From positions 2,930,524-2,994,523 of the forward strand of contig NC_052356.1 in the NCBI RefSeq assembly GCF_009727055.1: a stretch of 64,000 bases of DNA. The letters run 5' to 3'. The notes beneath the pieces are model-generated. The model had not been told where the DNA came from. It saw only the letters and a list, made by a program, of their open reading frames with translations, and did no database searches. Position numbers and translations under genes: made by a program. The DNA comes from Benincasa hispida (Eukaryota; Streptophyta; Magnoliopsida; Cucurbitales; Cucurbitaceae). Below, in pieces: positions 1 to 12,338 of this stretch (position 1 is its first letter; each line of letters starts with the position of its first letter).

Positions 1-1740
1 CTCGTCACACTGTTCTAAAGTTTAGTCTAAAATCTTTTAACCGAATTAACCAATATTTGTTAAATACCGGGACATTCCACTAAAGCCCAGTAGATGCACT
101 TTCCTCTGATCAGTAAGTTGATCCTTCACAGGTTGTTCATATTTACAGTTGGGTCAAAATTACCATTTTTCTCTTGTAATACACTTTACACCTTAAGTCT
201 CCACTGATCCACTAATGAACAATTGGTTTATGGTCCTACCAATAAACCGAGTCTCTCTTAGTCATAAAGAGTGTGGGACCTCTTATTCAAGACTAGGAGT
301 CAGTACTTGAGAACAACTTATCTGCTAACCATGAAACTGGGTAGGAGTGAATTCAATCTTGTAGAACTATGTTCCTAGCTATCTACTCGGTCTTACCTTT
401 AAAATGGGAGGCTTATTGAGCGGCGATGTTGAGCCACTCTCACCCATGTAGATCAAAGGATAATTCTGAATAAATAGGAGTTCATAGTTAGCTTAGGATT
501 AAGATCGAGTTACCTTAGGTCATTAAAATGAAACTGTCAATTTTAATAGTAAACGACATCATAAAGAAAAGTGACTATTTCACGACTCGTTCTCATGAAA
601 ACATCTTTTGCATAGGATGCCCCCGCTCGCATGTCTCTAAATGAACAATTCAGGATCACATCGTTTGTCTTAAATACAAAATGCGCCGCATCTATAGTGT
701 TTCCAGGATAAGGTACTGTTGCGCTTTTAGATGCGATTGACATAAACAACACTGGAGTATCTATGCGTTAAACTATTTATGCGCCAAGTTATAGTAAATC
801 ATGGAGGTAAAGAGTTGTTTTCTAATTGATTTAGGAGTCCACTCTTAACCAATCTCCCAATCCTATTGAGATTTACGTGGCCAAGTCTTAAGTGCCAAAG
901 ATAAGCATTAGGAGAAATTTTTCGCCTCTTATTTTAAGTTTCAACTATTTTAATCATCTTTATGTTCAAAACAGTTTTTGCCTCAGTTGGTTTTCACACA
1001 TATAGGTTGTTTTCTAGTTTTGCAGAACACATTTTAATAATCTTTCGAAATAATGAACACTTCATTAACTTCAAAAGAAACTTTATATTTTTGTTCTAGC
1101 AAACTTAAGATTGATATTAAATTCCTCCTCATGGCAGGAACGTACAATACATTTTTAAGTAAAATGAATCTATCTTCAACAAACAACTTCATATCTCTCA
1201 CTGTTTTAGCTAAGACAACCTCTCTGGTCCCAACTTTAAAGTTGTCTCACCTTTTGTAAGTTGTCTCCAGGAACCAGTTTCCTGAGCGAAAGTGCAAATA
1301 TGATTAGCGGCCCTGAATCTAATATCCAGGTTAATTTATCATTTTTCATTAAACATGTTTCAAGAACGAGTAAATCATATTTGCTTTGTTGTGCTTTCTC
1401 AGTTTTCTCATCTATGTCAGTATTATTTACTTTCAACATATCTAGAACATGTTTTCTAATAGAGGTTTTATCCTTTATATTGTAGTCATAAACATTATCG
1501 AGAATATCGTTCCTGACAGATTGACCAAACAACGTTTGTAACAAATCCATGATCTCTTTAGCGGAAACCATGTTCTCGAATTTCTTAGCTAGTGTATCGG
1601 ATATGGTTGCTAAGATATGGATTCGGGCCTTATAATTTGTCTTAATCCAACTGTTATAAGCATTCCAAATATTTTGGTTGAGCTGGGAGTTAGAGGACAT
1701 TCCTCCGTTAAAATAAACTTTGAACCATTATTTGCTAGTA
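1..1740 (-). mobile_element. Ty1/copia deletion derivative (LTR, pre-integrase and gag)
   Basis: Read on the minus strand, the stretch from about 1740 down to 1 gives gag, a protease start, the gag-pre-integrase linker and then LTR sequence. Bases 1-800 share the order of landmarks of the copia LTR at 23886-26010, including the TTCCAGGATAAGG and CATTCCACTAAAG motifs. Bases 803-900 match the pre-integrase part of the larger copia element (about 28615-28740), with the shared run CAATCCTATTGAGATT. Most of integrase, all of reverse transcriptase and RNase H are missing, so the junction near 800 marks an internal deletion. The left end runs out of the window and no 5' LTR is seen to the right of 1740. 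Confidence 0.75.
1236..1700 (-). pseudogene. Truncated copia Gag fused to a protease start
   Basis: An open frame of about 154 codons. The first ~90 residues are a copia Gag of UBN2 type (AKKFENMVSAKEIMDLLQ, then LFGQS), matching the Gag at 29774-30025 of the larger copia element. The frame then passes to KYDLLVLETCL and WILDSG, which is the start of the aspartic protease. The zinc-knuckle segment that separates these parts in the other copy (29240-29310) is absent, so the frame is a deletion fusion. It ends soon after the DSG motif, before a complete protease could form. Some of the frame to the right uses non-ATG initiation, so the exact start is uncertain. It is unlikely to be functional. 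Confidence 0.7.
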
Positions 1741-1889
1741 TTGCGTTGATATTCGATTTTTATGTTGAATAATTATGACCATTAAACTTATCTTAAGAGA
1801 GTATTTGTATAGAAGAGTTCGACATATTGAAAATATAAACAATTTCTATTAGGAAATTACTTTTAAGCCCAATCAAAATTTTAGCAAAA

Positions 1890-2608
1890 CTAAAAACAAA
1901 GAAAAGAAAAGATAGGACCCACCATTTGCTACTTTACCAATTTCAACACCATTTTTGTCTTTTCTTTTTCCTTCTTCTTCCTCCATTCCTCCCACGATTT
2001 TTCCTCTTTTTTCCTTCCTCTTCAATAACATCTTCTTCTTCTTATTGAAGATTATAGACAGATGGTCGCCATCGGAATTGCTGTTGCAGTGTTGATAGAA
2101 AGCTCGTCGAAGTTTCTCTCTCTTTCACAGATTCCTCACTATGTTTCCGCCCTCTTCCTTTCACTATTGTTTTCTTTCTAATCTCCTTCCTCTCTAATCT
2201 CCTTCCTCGTGTATTTTTTTTCTTAATCCTCTTCTCTTCCCCTAAATCTCTTTTTCATGTGTTCTTTTTTTTTTCCATATTATGTCCTCAGTTTCCATAT
2301 TTATAATGATAAAAGTGTCCTAAAATTAGCTCAAAAGTAGTATGAAGTGTGAGAAAATGGGGAACTGAAGAAAGGGGAAGTGAGAAAATGGGGGGAATAA
2401 GAGGAAAGAAAGGAGAGAAATGGGAAAGAGGGAAGAATGGAAGAGGGGAAAAGTTTTAAAATTTTAGTCTTTAAAAAAATGAAGAAAAATATCTTTTACC
2501 TTTTTTTAGACCCTTTTAAAAAATTCATTAAATTTTAAATTTTCATTATTAAGTTAAAGTTATAAAAAAATAAATAAAATCGAGTCGGACCAAATACAGT
2601 GTCTACAC
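1890..2608 (-). mobile_element. Partial LTR, Tat/Ogre-like (tentative)
   Basis: On the minus strand the block begins TGTAGACACTGTATTTGGTC at about 2608, the kind of start I associate with Tat/Ogre LTRs. It is preceded by a purine-rich tract (AAGCGGGGGC, about 2625-2635) that could be a polypurine tract. The body is strongly CT-rich on the plus strand between 1960 and 2270. It shares the phrase GGACCCACC and the same general layout with the longer LTR at 5307-7793. Its far end is cut by the copia remnant near 1890. Assignment rests on remembered motifs, not an alignment. Confidence 0.4.
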
Positions 2609-5306
2609 CTAAAATGTATTATATTGCCCCCGCTTAATTCAGGCTCATTTCTAGATTTAATGTCTGATGATTTTGTAGTTTCGAGTACCTAAGAGGTAGA
2701 ATCAATCAATAGGATGAAAAATGAACTAAAATGAATCATTTGGAAACCTAACTAAGCAATCAGGTAAAAAAGAAGCGAAAAAGACGATTTTACCCCTAGA
2801 GCCTAACGTCCGGTGCTAGGCTCGACGTCATAGTCCAATGGTTGTCAAAATGAATAGTGATCGAATAAATGTATGAGAGACAAAAGTTATTGGGAGATGG
2901 GGTCTCAGTGCAAGCATACATTATTGACGAAGTAATAAACTTGGAGTATTTCAAGTGTCGAATCACATAAGACTAAATCCATTTTAAATTTATTATGACT
3001 ATGGACCAATAAAACCAAGGTAACCAATGAAAATTTTATATTGTGGTAAGTGAGGAAAAAGCTTAAAAACAGTAAGCAATGATAATCGAACAGGGGCAAA
3101 CAGTATTTAAACCTTTCGGGTGTTATGCCTTAAGTGATGTGACGACATTATACCAGGACAGTGAGTTACACATGAACAGAAATCCACTCCTATTTGGTCT
3201 TGTATCAAATTTCTTTAAGAGGTCTAAGTAGCTAATGCCTAATGTTTCCATGGTTAGTTGGATCTTAGATTAATTTAAGTTCAATTTCTTTATCTTGTGG
3301 TGCCCCTTATTTTTAAAGTGACGTGACAATCTTTATTTCTAGGCTCTTAGTCCCATATCCCTTTGTAACATCTGTTTGCACCCTAACCTTCTCAGCTTTA
3401 GAGTTCCACTAGATCGTTAATTAAGTGGCCAATTTAACTTACCGATTTTATCTTTAAATTCGACAAAGTGAATGTGTAAAACAGGGAATTACAAATGCAT
3501 CATTACTTAAGTCATAACAACTCTAGGGCATCCACATTGTCGAACCCCTAGGAAGATTTAACTCATGACTAATGATAAGATAATGTTCTTTATTGAATAA
3601 TGAATTATAGCTACAATAGAGTTTGATAGTGAAAAGAAAATTAAAAAAAAAAAACTACAATAAATAATTGAATGATAAATACTAGAAATTATAGAAAATA
3701 AAAAAACTACAATAAATAATTGAATGATAAATACTAGAAATTACAACTCAAGAGATCTTAGGACGAATCCTCAAATTCCTAGTCTTTCCCTAAGTTGATT
3801 TCATTTTTTCAATGATGAATTATCTCTCACTACACACTTTCACGGAATGAGATGACCTAGAGTCGTTACACCTCAGAGGAACTTTTGTTCTTGAGGCTAC
3901 TGACTTGAGAAGTTGAGAAAATGTCCAAGGGGACTGACAAATGACAGAAACTATGGAGAAATCGTGGTAACATTGGAGGTGAAAAGTTGTTTCCTGAAAT
4001 GGAAAGCTTCTCCTCCTTTTGTAGGCTCCAAATTGGTTGAGGAGGGCCAAAATCTATGCTCTGAAGGTTTACCAGGTGAAATCGGGGCTGGACAACTACT
4101 TGGAACGTGAAAATCACAACCGCCATTAACTGGGTTAAATTCTGGAAAATTAGGGCTCACTAATGCGACCATAGTGAATCTAGCAATGCAGCCACATTGA
4201 ACAAAAACCTTCAATCTGGCCAAAATCATCTGCCAAAGTTCACCAAAATCAGTAGATGACACTTTTTAAGCTCATTAAGACCCCATGTATCAAATAGCAT
4301 CTTGACGTTGTCAAGAAGATGGATCTAATGTCTGTCACGTGAGAGAAAAACATCATAGCGTCGCATGACATCTTATATAACTACGAGAAAATGGCTTGTA
4401 TTTGATGAAAATTATACTAAAAATTAGTTGAAGGTAACACAAGATAAATCATCTACTACATTTATCCAATTGTAGATCGATGCATTAGTAAGTAGTATTT
4501 GGAGTCTTCCAAGGTCGATTCCTCAGGGACATTGTGTAATACAAATAGTGTGAAGTTGTAGCTTATACAATTCTATTCAATACTGTGCAGAGAGGCGACT
4601 TACAAAAGTTTCTATGTTGTTTGTTTTAAAACTGTAATTAAATGTGCTAGAAATTAATATTGTGACATAAATATTGGGTAAGGTATGTAGCATGCGGTTG
4701 GATGAGAATAATAGTCGTTACAACTTTTACATAAAAATCTGACTGTTTGACTCCTTGTGCATTTACATTTTACAGCATTTATCAAATTATCCTTGATTTA
4801 TTTTGCTCTCTAAGCGAGAAAACCTACTACACCCATCTTCTGATGCGGTATAAAACATCAAATTAGTTGGAGGTTATTTGTGCTAATTCATTTCATTTAC
4901 TCCCGTTCTCTCTAATTGGTTATGAATGATTATATTAGTCCTAATATAATCTAGTGATTTATATTCACTCTTTGTTACCTTGAGTAATTTCATACTCTAT
5001 TTTGTACGAAAAATCATGTGTTACTATTTAAGTTTGATTGGTTATATGGATATAAACATTACAATAAAATAGACATTTCATGACACATGAATATTAGAAA
5101 ATTTGGTGAAGAGAGAGAAAAACAGTCATTAAAGCAAAAACAAAAAAAAACAAAAAAACAAAAAAAAACAAAAAAAAAACATCAGGTAAGTGGAATTTTA
5201 ATTTGTTTGTTTTATGTTAGTATGTTGCTTGTTTTACTTGATGAATTACAATATCTCCAATTTTATTGTTTTGTAAAGAGTTTTGTATTGATTATGTTAT
5301 TGTGAT
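2609..5306. other. Non-coding, AT-rich; scraps of retroelement
   Basis: No convincing gene on either strand. It lies between two Tat/Ogre-like LTR blocks and could be the eroded interior of one element, but no protein motif survives. On the minus strand around 4560-4440 there is a run resembling the end of a gypsy LTR (CCCTGAGGAATCGACCTTGG). An A-rich simple repeat of AAAC units lies at about 5133-5180. Two near-identical 60-70 bp stretches at about 3650-3745 (AATAATTGAATGATAAATAC) form a short direct repeat. Confidence 0.5.
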
Positions 5307-5984
5307 TGTCGCAATGTTATCGCGACACGAAGCGATCGATGTCCTTCTCTAAGGGTCTCTTTGAGGTCAGAGGTTTGGAGTCGCCACCAATCATCTTTGG
5401 GATGTGATTGGTCACCCTTTTAAAATAAAAAAAAATGGTCTGCAAAACCAAATTTAAGGCCGTTCGGGAGTGGTTGAGTGTAGGGAAGGTGTTATGTTAG
5501 CACCCCTATAATACCTATTTTGAAAACGATTATCACATTTTATTTTAAAATTATCCTATTATTCTTTGGTCTTAAAGAAAATGTTTTCGAATTTTACTTT
5601 TGAATGTCCCATTGCTATTAATTCATACTTTGTAACAAAATATGAAATAATAATTATGAATGGCTCGAGGCCATTCGGAAGATCTTGGAACTTACCTTGA
5701 ATTTCAAGATAATTTCCTCACTCAAAAAGATTAGAAAATCAACATTTCCCAATATTCTACCATCGAATTGTTAAGGGAAACTTCTTGTATTTCTAGGATG
5801 ATTATCCCAAAAAGAGAACACTACTAAGTTCCCTAAAACAAATGTTCGTTTAAAACAATCAGTTATGAGAATTTTCATGTATTTCTGGAACTTTAATGAA
5901 ATCCAAAAAGAGAACACTACTTTTGCTCCAAATTTAGAAATTCATTTAGAAAAAAACTTAAAAACGTAGACTTGTGAAAATAAA

Positions 5985-6480
5985 GGATTCTTATTTCAGA
6001 AATTCAACTTTAGAAAGGTGGCAACTTATTTTATTTCAAATTTCATTGCCAAAGTTCAAATTTGAAAAATTGGAGGATTCTTATATTAGAAATCCAATTT
6101 TTAAAGGTGACAACGTATTTTATTTCAAATTTCATTGTCAATAGACTAATTTTGAAAAATGACAATTTGTTTTATTTCAAACTTCATTGTCAAAATGCAA
6201 TTTTGAGAAATTGGAGGGTTCTTATTTCAAAAATCCAATTTTGAAATGTGATATCTTATTTTATTTCAAATTTCATTGTCAAAGTGCAATATTGAAAAAT
6301 TGGAGGGTTCTTATTTCAGAAATCCAATTTTGAAGGTGACAACTTATTTTATTTCAAATTTCATTGTCCATAGAATAATTTTGGAAAATGACAATTTGTT
6401 TTATTTCAAGGTTCATTGTTGAAATTCAATTTTGAAAAATTGGAGGATTCTCATTTCAGAAATCCAATTTTAAAACGCGA
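5985..6480. repeat. Tandem array with alternating ~90 and ~141 bp units
   Basis: The phrase GG(A/G)TTCTTAT starts at 5985, 6075, 6216 and 6305, and a variant (GGATTCTCAT) at 6445, giving steps of 90, 141, 89 and 140 bp. Each step holds the core AATCCAATTTT, a TTATTTTATTTCAAATTTCATTG segment and AAAAATTGGAG. The longer unit has an extra internal copy of the ATTTCAAa/gnTTCATTG segment. Two units together make a higher-order repeat of about 230 bp, present a little over twice. A small open frame inside (6062-6244) is just the repeat read in frame and is not a gene. Confidence 0.85.
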
Positions 6481-7542
6481 CAACTTAAAAATTCAATGAC
6501 ATAAAATAATTTTTGGCTAATTCAACCTTATGGCCAATTCTCAAGTAGAGATGTTCCTATAGTCAACTTAAGTACCTCAGCCTAGATAGAATTGTCGAAC
6601 AAGGTTTTCTTATAGCCAAATTTTATTTCAAAATCATTAATGAATTCCTGATATAGAGATTGTACTTAGATAAAGTGAATGAAACTCATTATGGAAATTA
6701 ATATAGAGACAAAATAAGATTATTCGGATTGAAACCTTACTTAGAAAACTCTAAACTAAAATCAAGTAACGAAAGAAGAAAAAAAATAAAATTAAAGTAT
6801 ACACAAAGATTAATGCAATTGGAACACCTAAATTGAAATGAAGAACTCATTCAATTGTAAAAACATGAAACAGAATTTTTCTAAAATTAAAAGAAAAGAT
6901 GAATATTGCATGATAAAGGAAAAAGGAGGACCCACCTATCAAGATCAAATAGCATGATAAAGAAAAAAGAAAAAAGAAAAAAAGCCCACCTTACTTACCC
7001 TTCATATTAGCTTTCTTCTTCCTTGGAACCCCTCTTTTTCCTTGTCAAATTTTCTTCCACTTCTTCACCGGACCAAGCTTCTACAACTTGCAAGGCTAAC
7101 ACTTGGACATTAGATGGGTGTGGCGTCGCCGTGAATATCTGAAATTTGCTACAATTATAGGTCGTCGGAGTAGTGTCGTTGCTGAAATCGCTTGACAGTG
7201 ACCCTTGAAGGAATGTCAGAGTGTTGTAACTTCTATTCATGGGCTTCGCCGGATCTGCCACTTCGGTACAGCTCGTGGATTAGTCGCCGGCTCATTGGAA
7301 TGGTGTGCAAGTGATAGCGATAACAGATGTAGTGTGGGGACTTGTATGTTTCGGCATAAATTTTCTCAAAACTCAAGAATTCCTATCCTCCTCCTTCCTA
7401 TTCCATTTGCACCTCTATTTATACTAAAGAGGGCGGCTAAAAACGGGTGAGTGGGTGAGTGAGTGGAAGAGAGAATATGGAGGAAGGGAAGTTTGGGGAA
7501 GAATTTGGAGAAGGAGAAGAATGAAGACATGGGGAAGAAGGA

Positions 7543-7572
7543 AATAATAATAATAATAATAATAATAATAAT
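7543..7572. repeat. (AAT)n microsatellite
   Basis: About ten perfect AAT/TAA triplets in a purine-rich stretch inside the LTR-like block, downstream of its minus-strand start. Confidence 0.9.
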
Positions 7573-7793
7573 CAAATAGAGAGAAAATAAATAATCAAAT
7601 GGAAATGGAAATAGAAATGAAAATGAAAAAGGAAAATAAAAAGAAGAATGTAAAAGAAAAAAGAGAGAAAAAATACAATACAATAAAAGTAAAATTAAAA
7701 AACATGAAAACTTTTGAATAAAAATAACAAAAATAATACTAATACAAATACAAACCATAAAAATGAAAATATCCTGAACCAAATATGGTGTCA

Positions 7794-10700
7794 AGAGCGA
7801 TTTTGGATGATGCTAGGCATGATGCATTGTTAGTGAATCGTTAAGTTATCGGTACAAGTATAACCTTTCTGATTAAGTTTTAAATTTATAATTGTGAGAA
7901 TTTAATAACATCTTCGCTTTTAGTTAAATTTATTATAGTTTGAGATTTCTAATTATTTCTTTAAAACTCTTTATTTGTACTTGTTTACTCTTGCTCTGCT
8001 ATGTACATATTTTTGTTGTTTGTATCTAAAAATTATGAAAGCAATGTTCTATGGAAAAAGGAGGTTCAAGGAAGAAGTTTTTATTCTTTTGAATTGGGAG
8101 TATTTTTTATGTCTAGTAGGCATATCGTATAACTCAAACTTACATGTTTATTTGAATTGATTTATTTTGATAGACTTAAGTTCTTTTGTTAATGATGAAA
8201 AACTCTTTCAAATGTTGGTTGATATTAATTTATTTTGGTAGGCTTAAGTTCTTTTGATAATGATGAAAATCTTTTTCAAATAGTTGTTAACATTGATTTA
8301 GCTAGATTTGCTACATTTGGTGTTAATCTTTTTTTTTTTTTTTTTTAGGAAACAAATTATATATAATTTATAATACGTAACATAATACATATTTTAATTT
8401 AAAAGAAAAATGAATTGAGTGTACATTTTTAATTATTATATCTATTAATGTCTATCACAGTAAATAGAGACATTTTGTTATATTTGTAAGTAAATTGGCT
8501 CAATTTTTTTTTTTTTAATATTTGATAACAGCCCAAGAAACTAAATACAATAAGTGTTGCAAAAAAAAAAGGTTTGGCACTATATCAGAAAAAAGAAAAA
8601 AAAAACATATAGAATATGATTGATGGTGGTTTCCTCACTTCAATAGATTTGTGCAAGACCTATTAAACAAACAATATTCATTTTATAATTCAATCCAATA
8701 TATTAATATAAACAATAATAATAATAATATTTGTAGGATATGTATATTTTCTTAATGTTCACAATCTTTCTTAGCATACACTTATAACAATCAAAACCTC
8801 GCTTTAATAAAATAAATAACAATGGTAAATAAATAAACCTGAAGTATAATCATAAATAATAAATTAACCTGGGAAATAGAATTTTTTATAGAAAACTATT
8901 AATATTATAACTTGTAAATCCCATGAACCTTTAACATTGAAACTTGAATAAAAATCATATAAAGAGTATGATAACTTGTTCAAACTTTTTTAAGATATAA
9001 CAACTAAACAAATCAAATTATAACAAACAATAGACATCAATCTTGCTCAAAAACATTCATGAGTCTATTGAAAAGAATTTAGTTAAAATGATAAATGTGA
9101 TATAACAAATTAAAACTTCTATTTTGTTTTTGGTGGAGGGAAGAACATCTATCTTTTGAATACAAAAAAACATTTTACTAGTACCAACACTATAGTTGTT
9201 TATTAAATATTTTGTTATCATAGTCAATTATATATTTATTGACGTTGGTGTCTATCGCTGACATTGATAAATGTCTATCAGTATCTATTAGTGTCTATGA
9301 CTGATATAAAATAACATTTTGTTATATTTAAAAATATTTCCAACAATTTTATCATTTAAAACAATTACCCTAGTTTCTTTGTAAATAACTTACCAAAGTT
9401 TGATTACTAGTTTCCTTGTATATAGTTTCTTTATATAAATGTTACCAACCTTGTTATATAGAAAAGTTCATATTTATGTTTGTATGTATCTTGTGTCAGA
9501 ATTGGAGGAAAGATATGTGTAATGATAGTGATGAAACAAATAAATATTCATCATTAGAGATTTAGTTTACAATTTATTTAGCTATTCAGAGATCATTCTA
9601 TACTAATCTAATCCTTGAAAGAAAATAAACAGTAATATATGAGGCAAAACTAAATAGAACTACGTCCTAGGATAATGACATCATTAATGGATTAACCAAA
9701 TTAATTGTTTAAGATTTAGATTGATTTTATGCTAACTACATACCTACAATTCTTAGAGTGAAGAAGAGCAAATCGGGCGCTCTTGACTAACGTCTTCAAG
9801 CTTAGGATCACTCTCCATGATCTCGTTGATCATCAACTTCTCTAAAGCTTTAAATCGTTGTCTCTATCCAGAAATTGGCTTATGATTATCTCCATGGAGG
9901 TCCTGATTGAACTCTAATTAACCTCCCCTCCAAAAAGCCAATCAAACACACATTTATAAAATCTGTCACAACACTGCATCGTTGTTTAAACGAGATGGCT
10001 CGCACATATATAATTGTGGCGCCGTGGCGGCACCATATTTTACCTTCTCGGGTTACGACGTTGTGCCTTTTTCAGTTCTATTTCACCCCTTTTCTTGCCC
10101 TTAGGTCAAATATTAACCTTTCTTAGGGTGTATTTTCGTCATTTTACTCTCATATTAGTCCATTCCAATCCAAATTTTTGGTTCCTACAAATTAGACAAA
10201 TAAAGCATCAACGAACACATTTATGTAATAAACTAATCAAATTCTAAGTCTGAGAAAGTACTTTTTAGTGCTTTTCAGAGAACCATTTATGTGCCTAGGG
10301 GACATTCGTCAAAAAGATGTACGAGAAAATGAGAGTAGGCGACGCAATGCACTACATCCTTATAGTATGGATTCTCAATCACATAGAGCTTTTTCGAGCA
10401 ATCCTCACTTTCCTACAAAGCTGTAGACATCCCATCACGTGAAGACGCCCAATTTACCTGCTAGACTGCAAATTTCACTGTGTAACCATTAAATGCTACA
10501 ACACATATATTTTATTAATAAAATAATGTTGCGTCGTTAGATTTGACTACTTGTACATTTCTGATGGGATTTACATGATTATTTGCCACTAAGCATGCAA
10601 TGAGACCTTCAAAGGATTGTATTTTCAACATTAGATCTCATTTGCGGCCAAGGTAAGTTAGCTTAGGCGTAGAAGAAACACGTTTGTATTGATCGTGAGG

Positions 10701-11206
10701 ATTTGGTTTATATTCGGATTTTTTGATTGTATGTTTGTGGATCCAATTCTATTTGAATTTCTATGCTTAGTTGTATGTTAAGCTTCAGTATCGTTGCATA
10801 TTTACTTTGTTAAACTAAAGATTAACTTGTTGTCGATGATGTTAGCTATAAGTTTAATTGTCAAGTAACAATAAACCGTAGCTTGGGTGTATGGCATGCA
10901 TGACATTATCGGTTACTAACTTGGGCATTATCTAGTAACTAATCGTCTTAGTGAATCCCTTAATCGTAATGCCAGTGTTAGACATTTATGGAGCATGTTT
11001 GTACACTCAATCAATTGAGCACTTAGTTAAATTAAGTGCTTAATTAATGTATTCAGGTACTTGTCACGACATTACTCGACAAGTAGGCTAAACACTTACG
11101 TGTATAAGAAATTATCATTAGAAATCCTATGATAAATTGAATAATTGAGTGGATCCTATCTCTTAGGCTAGATCGATTTTATTTTCTCGCACTTTTACCT
11201 TCTGCA
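7794..11206. other. AT-rich non-coding sequence with minor repeats
   Basis: No gene is supported here. Around 8440-8490 and 9240-9350 there are short runs built on GTCTATCA / ATTAGTGTCTAT with GTTATATTT, related to the foldback element at 12510-12645. A minus-strand open stretch of about 37 codons near 9880-9770 (reading KLMINEIMESDPKLEDV) has neither upstream support nor a recognised family. From about 10850 the sequence looks like the end of a gypsy LTR and its leader, continuing past the hAT-like MITE to about 11900, but this is weak. Confidence 0.45.
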
Positions 11207-11214
11207 CTTACATT

Positions 11215-11587
11215 TAGAGGTGCACATAGTCCGGGTTGGACATGTTGGAAGATTTTTGTGGACCAACCCAAAAATTCGGGTTGGCTAATAATGAACCTAT
11301 TAGTTCTTTTTTGGAGGGTCAAGTCAACCCAACCCAAAATTTCCGGGTTGGGTCACTGGTTCTGTTTTTTTTTTTTTTTTTTTAATTTGATTTGTCTTTT
11401 CAGTTACTTTTATATATATATATATATTCGGGTTCGAGTCGGGTCGGGTTGGGTCGGTCCGACCTTGTGGTAACCCTTGACCTAACCCGAATTTAATATT
11501 TTTTAACATTTTTAACCCAACCCAACCCTTGCGGTTTGGGTTGAGTAGTCCGGGTTGGTTGGGTTACGGGTTTTTTGAACACGCCTA
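11215..11587. mobile_element. hAT-like MITE, 373 bp, with 8-bp target duplication
   Basis: The element is bounded by TAGAGGTG and CACGCCTA, imperfect inverted ends of the TAGGGGTG class typical of hAT elements. It is flanked on both sides by the 8-bp duplication CTTACATT (11207-11214 and 11588-11595). The inside is dominated by CGGGTTGGGTT and its complement AACCCAACCC, arranged as subterminal repeats pointing inward from both ends, with a T tract and a (TA)n tract in the middle. There is no transposase. The short frames across it (for example 11258-11473) are chance frames through the repeats. Confidence 0.85.
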
Positions 11588-11595
11588 CTTACATT

Positions 11596-12338
11596 ACCAC
11601 ATTTTTATTTTTCTGCGCATACATTCTCATTCAACACCAACCACCCCCTCCCCCTCCAATTTATCTCTTTAGCTAAAAACATAATTGGTTCAAAACTAAT
11701 CTCCGCACTTTCCTGTAGATCGATATGGTCTTATTACTAATAGTACTTAGTATTAGTGATTTTGATCGGTATTATAAATTTTATTTTATCGAACGAGGAA
11801 GGATTTGACTTCTTCTTTCATGCTTTCAGTAATATTAGTTGATTGAGCGTCTCGACACCCCTTCGACCATCCAAATATTATTAAGACTTAATGAGAAATG
11901 CTTAGCCGTTATGTATTAAAAATTGACAATTATTTTTTATGAAATTTTTTACGATATAGACTAAATCGTTACTTCTATGAAAATTGAGAAACTAAACGTG
12001 TTTTTTAATATTATCATGTGTAGAACTAATGTAAAATTCCTTTAAGCTAACAAGTAAATTACCTCTCTTCAATTATTCAGAAAAGTTTTGAGTAAAGAAA
12101 AGAAATTGCAACATGAAATGAGAAAATCATTGTCAAACATGGATCACACTACACTCATATGGTTGTGAAACTTATTAATACAAGCAAAGTTAAATTTCCT
12201 TTTTTTTTCCTCCTTCCTCTCTTTTCTTTCTCATGGGAAATTTAAGAAAAAAAATGTAATGAGAATCAAGGAGAAACAATATGTGGAAATACAAACAAAG
12301 TTGGTGATTAATTTGAGTTAGAACTTAGAACATTTTTC
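11596..12338. other. Non-coding; probable LTR tail and 3' flank of the next gene
   Basis: The sequence resumes right after the MITE and reads on from 11206 as one unit. It resembles a degraded gypsy LTR end up to about 11900 (GTAGATCGATATGGTC, then ATCGGTATTATAAATTTTA). From about 12100 to 12338 it probably holds the 3' untranslated region of the minus-strand DUF662-family gene, with a pyrimidine-rich tract at 12200-12235. No coding signal is seen. Confidence 0.4.

Larger units (their letters stand above)
5307..7793 (-). mobile_element. Long LTR, Tat/Ogre-like (about 2.5 kb)
   Basis: On the minus strand it starts TGACACCATATTTGGTTC at 7793 and ends CATTGCGACA at 5307, giving TG...CA ends. 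It contains GGTGGCGACTCC (about 5380), a phrase common in Tat-lineage elements and resembling their tRNA-Arg primer site. A minus-strand TATAAATA lies at 7416-7423, about 370 bp into the block, suitable for a U3 promoter. A tandem array occupies 5985-6480. The flanking five bases (GTGAT left, AGAGC right) do not match, so it is not a clean solo LTR. The family call is from motif memory. Confidence 0.5.

Noticed and set aside
3951..4262. Minus-strand frame of 103 codons
   Set aside because: No recognisable motif, overlapping frames of similar length on both strands, and repeat-like surroundings.
5307..7793. Solo LTR with target duplication
   Set aside because: TG...CA ends were found, but flanking bases GTGAT and AGAGC differ, so I list it only as an LTR-like block.
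7366..7794. Minus-strand frame of 142 codons, Phe/Leu/Ile-rich, like a membrane protein
   Set aside because: It reads through a low-complexity purine-rich tract and an (AAT)n microsatellite; composition explains the hydrophobic residues.
11215..11587. GGGTT-rich stretch resembling an interstitial telomere
   Set aside because: The word is CGGGTTGGGTT on both strands with inward symmetry, not a TTTAGGG array, and the stretch has hAT-like ends and target duplications.
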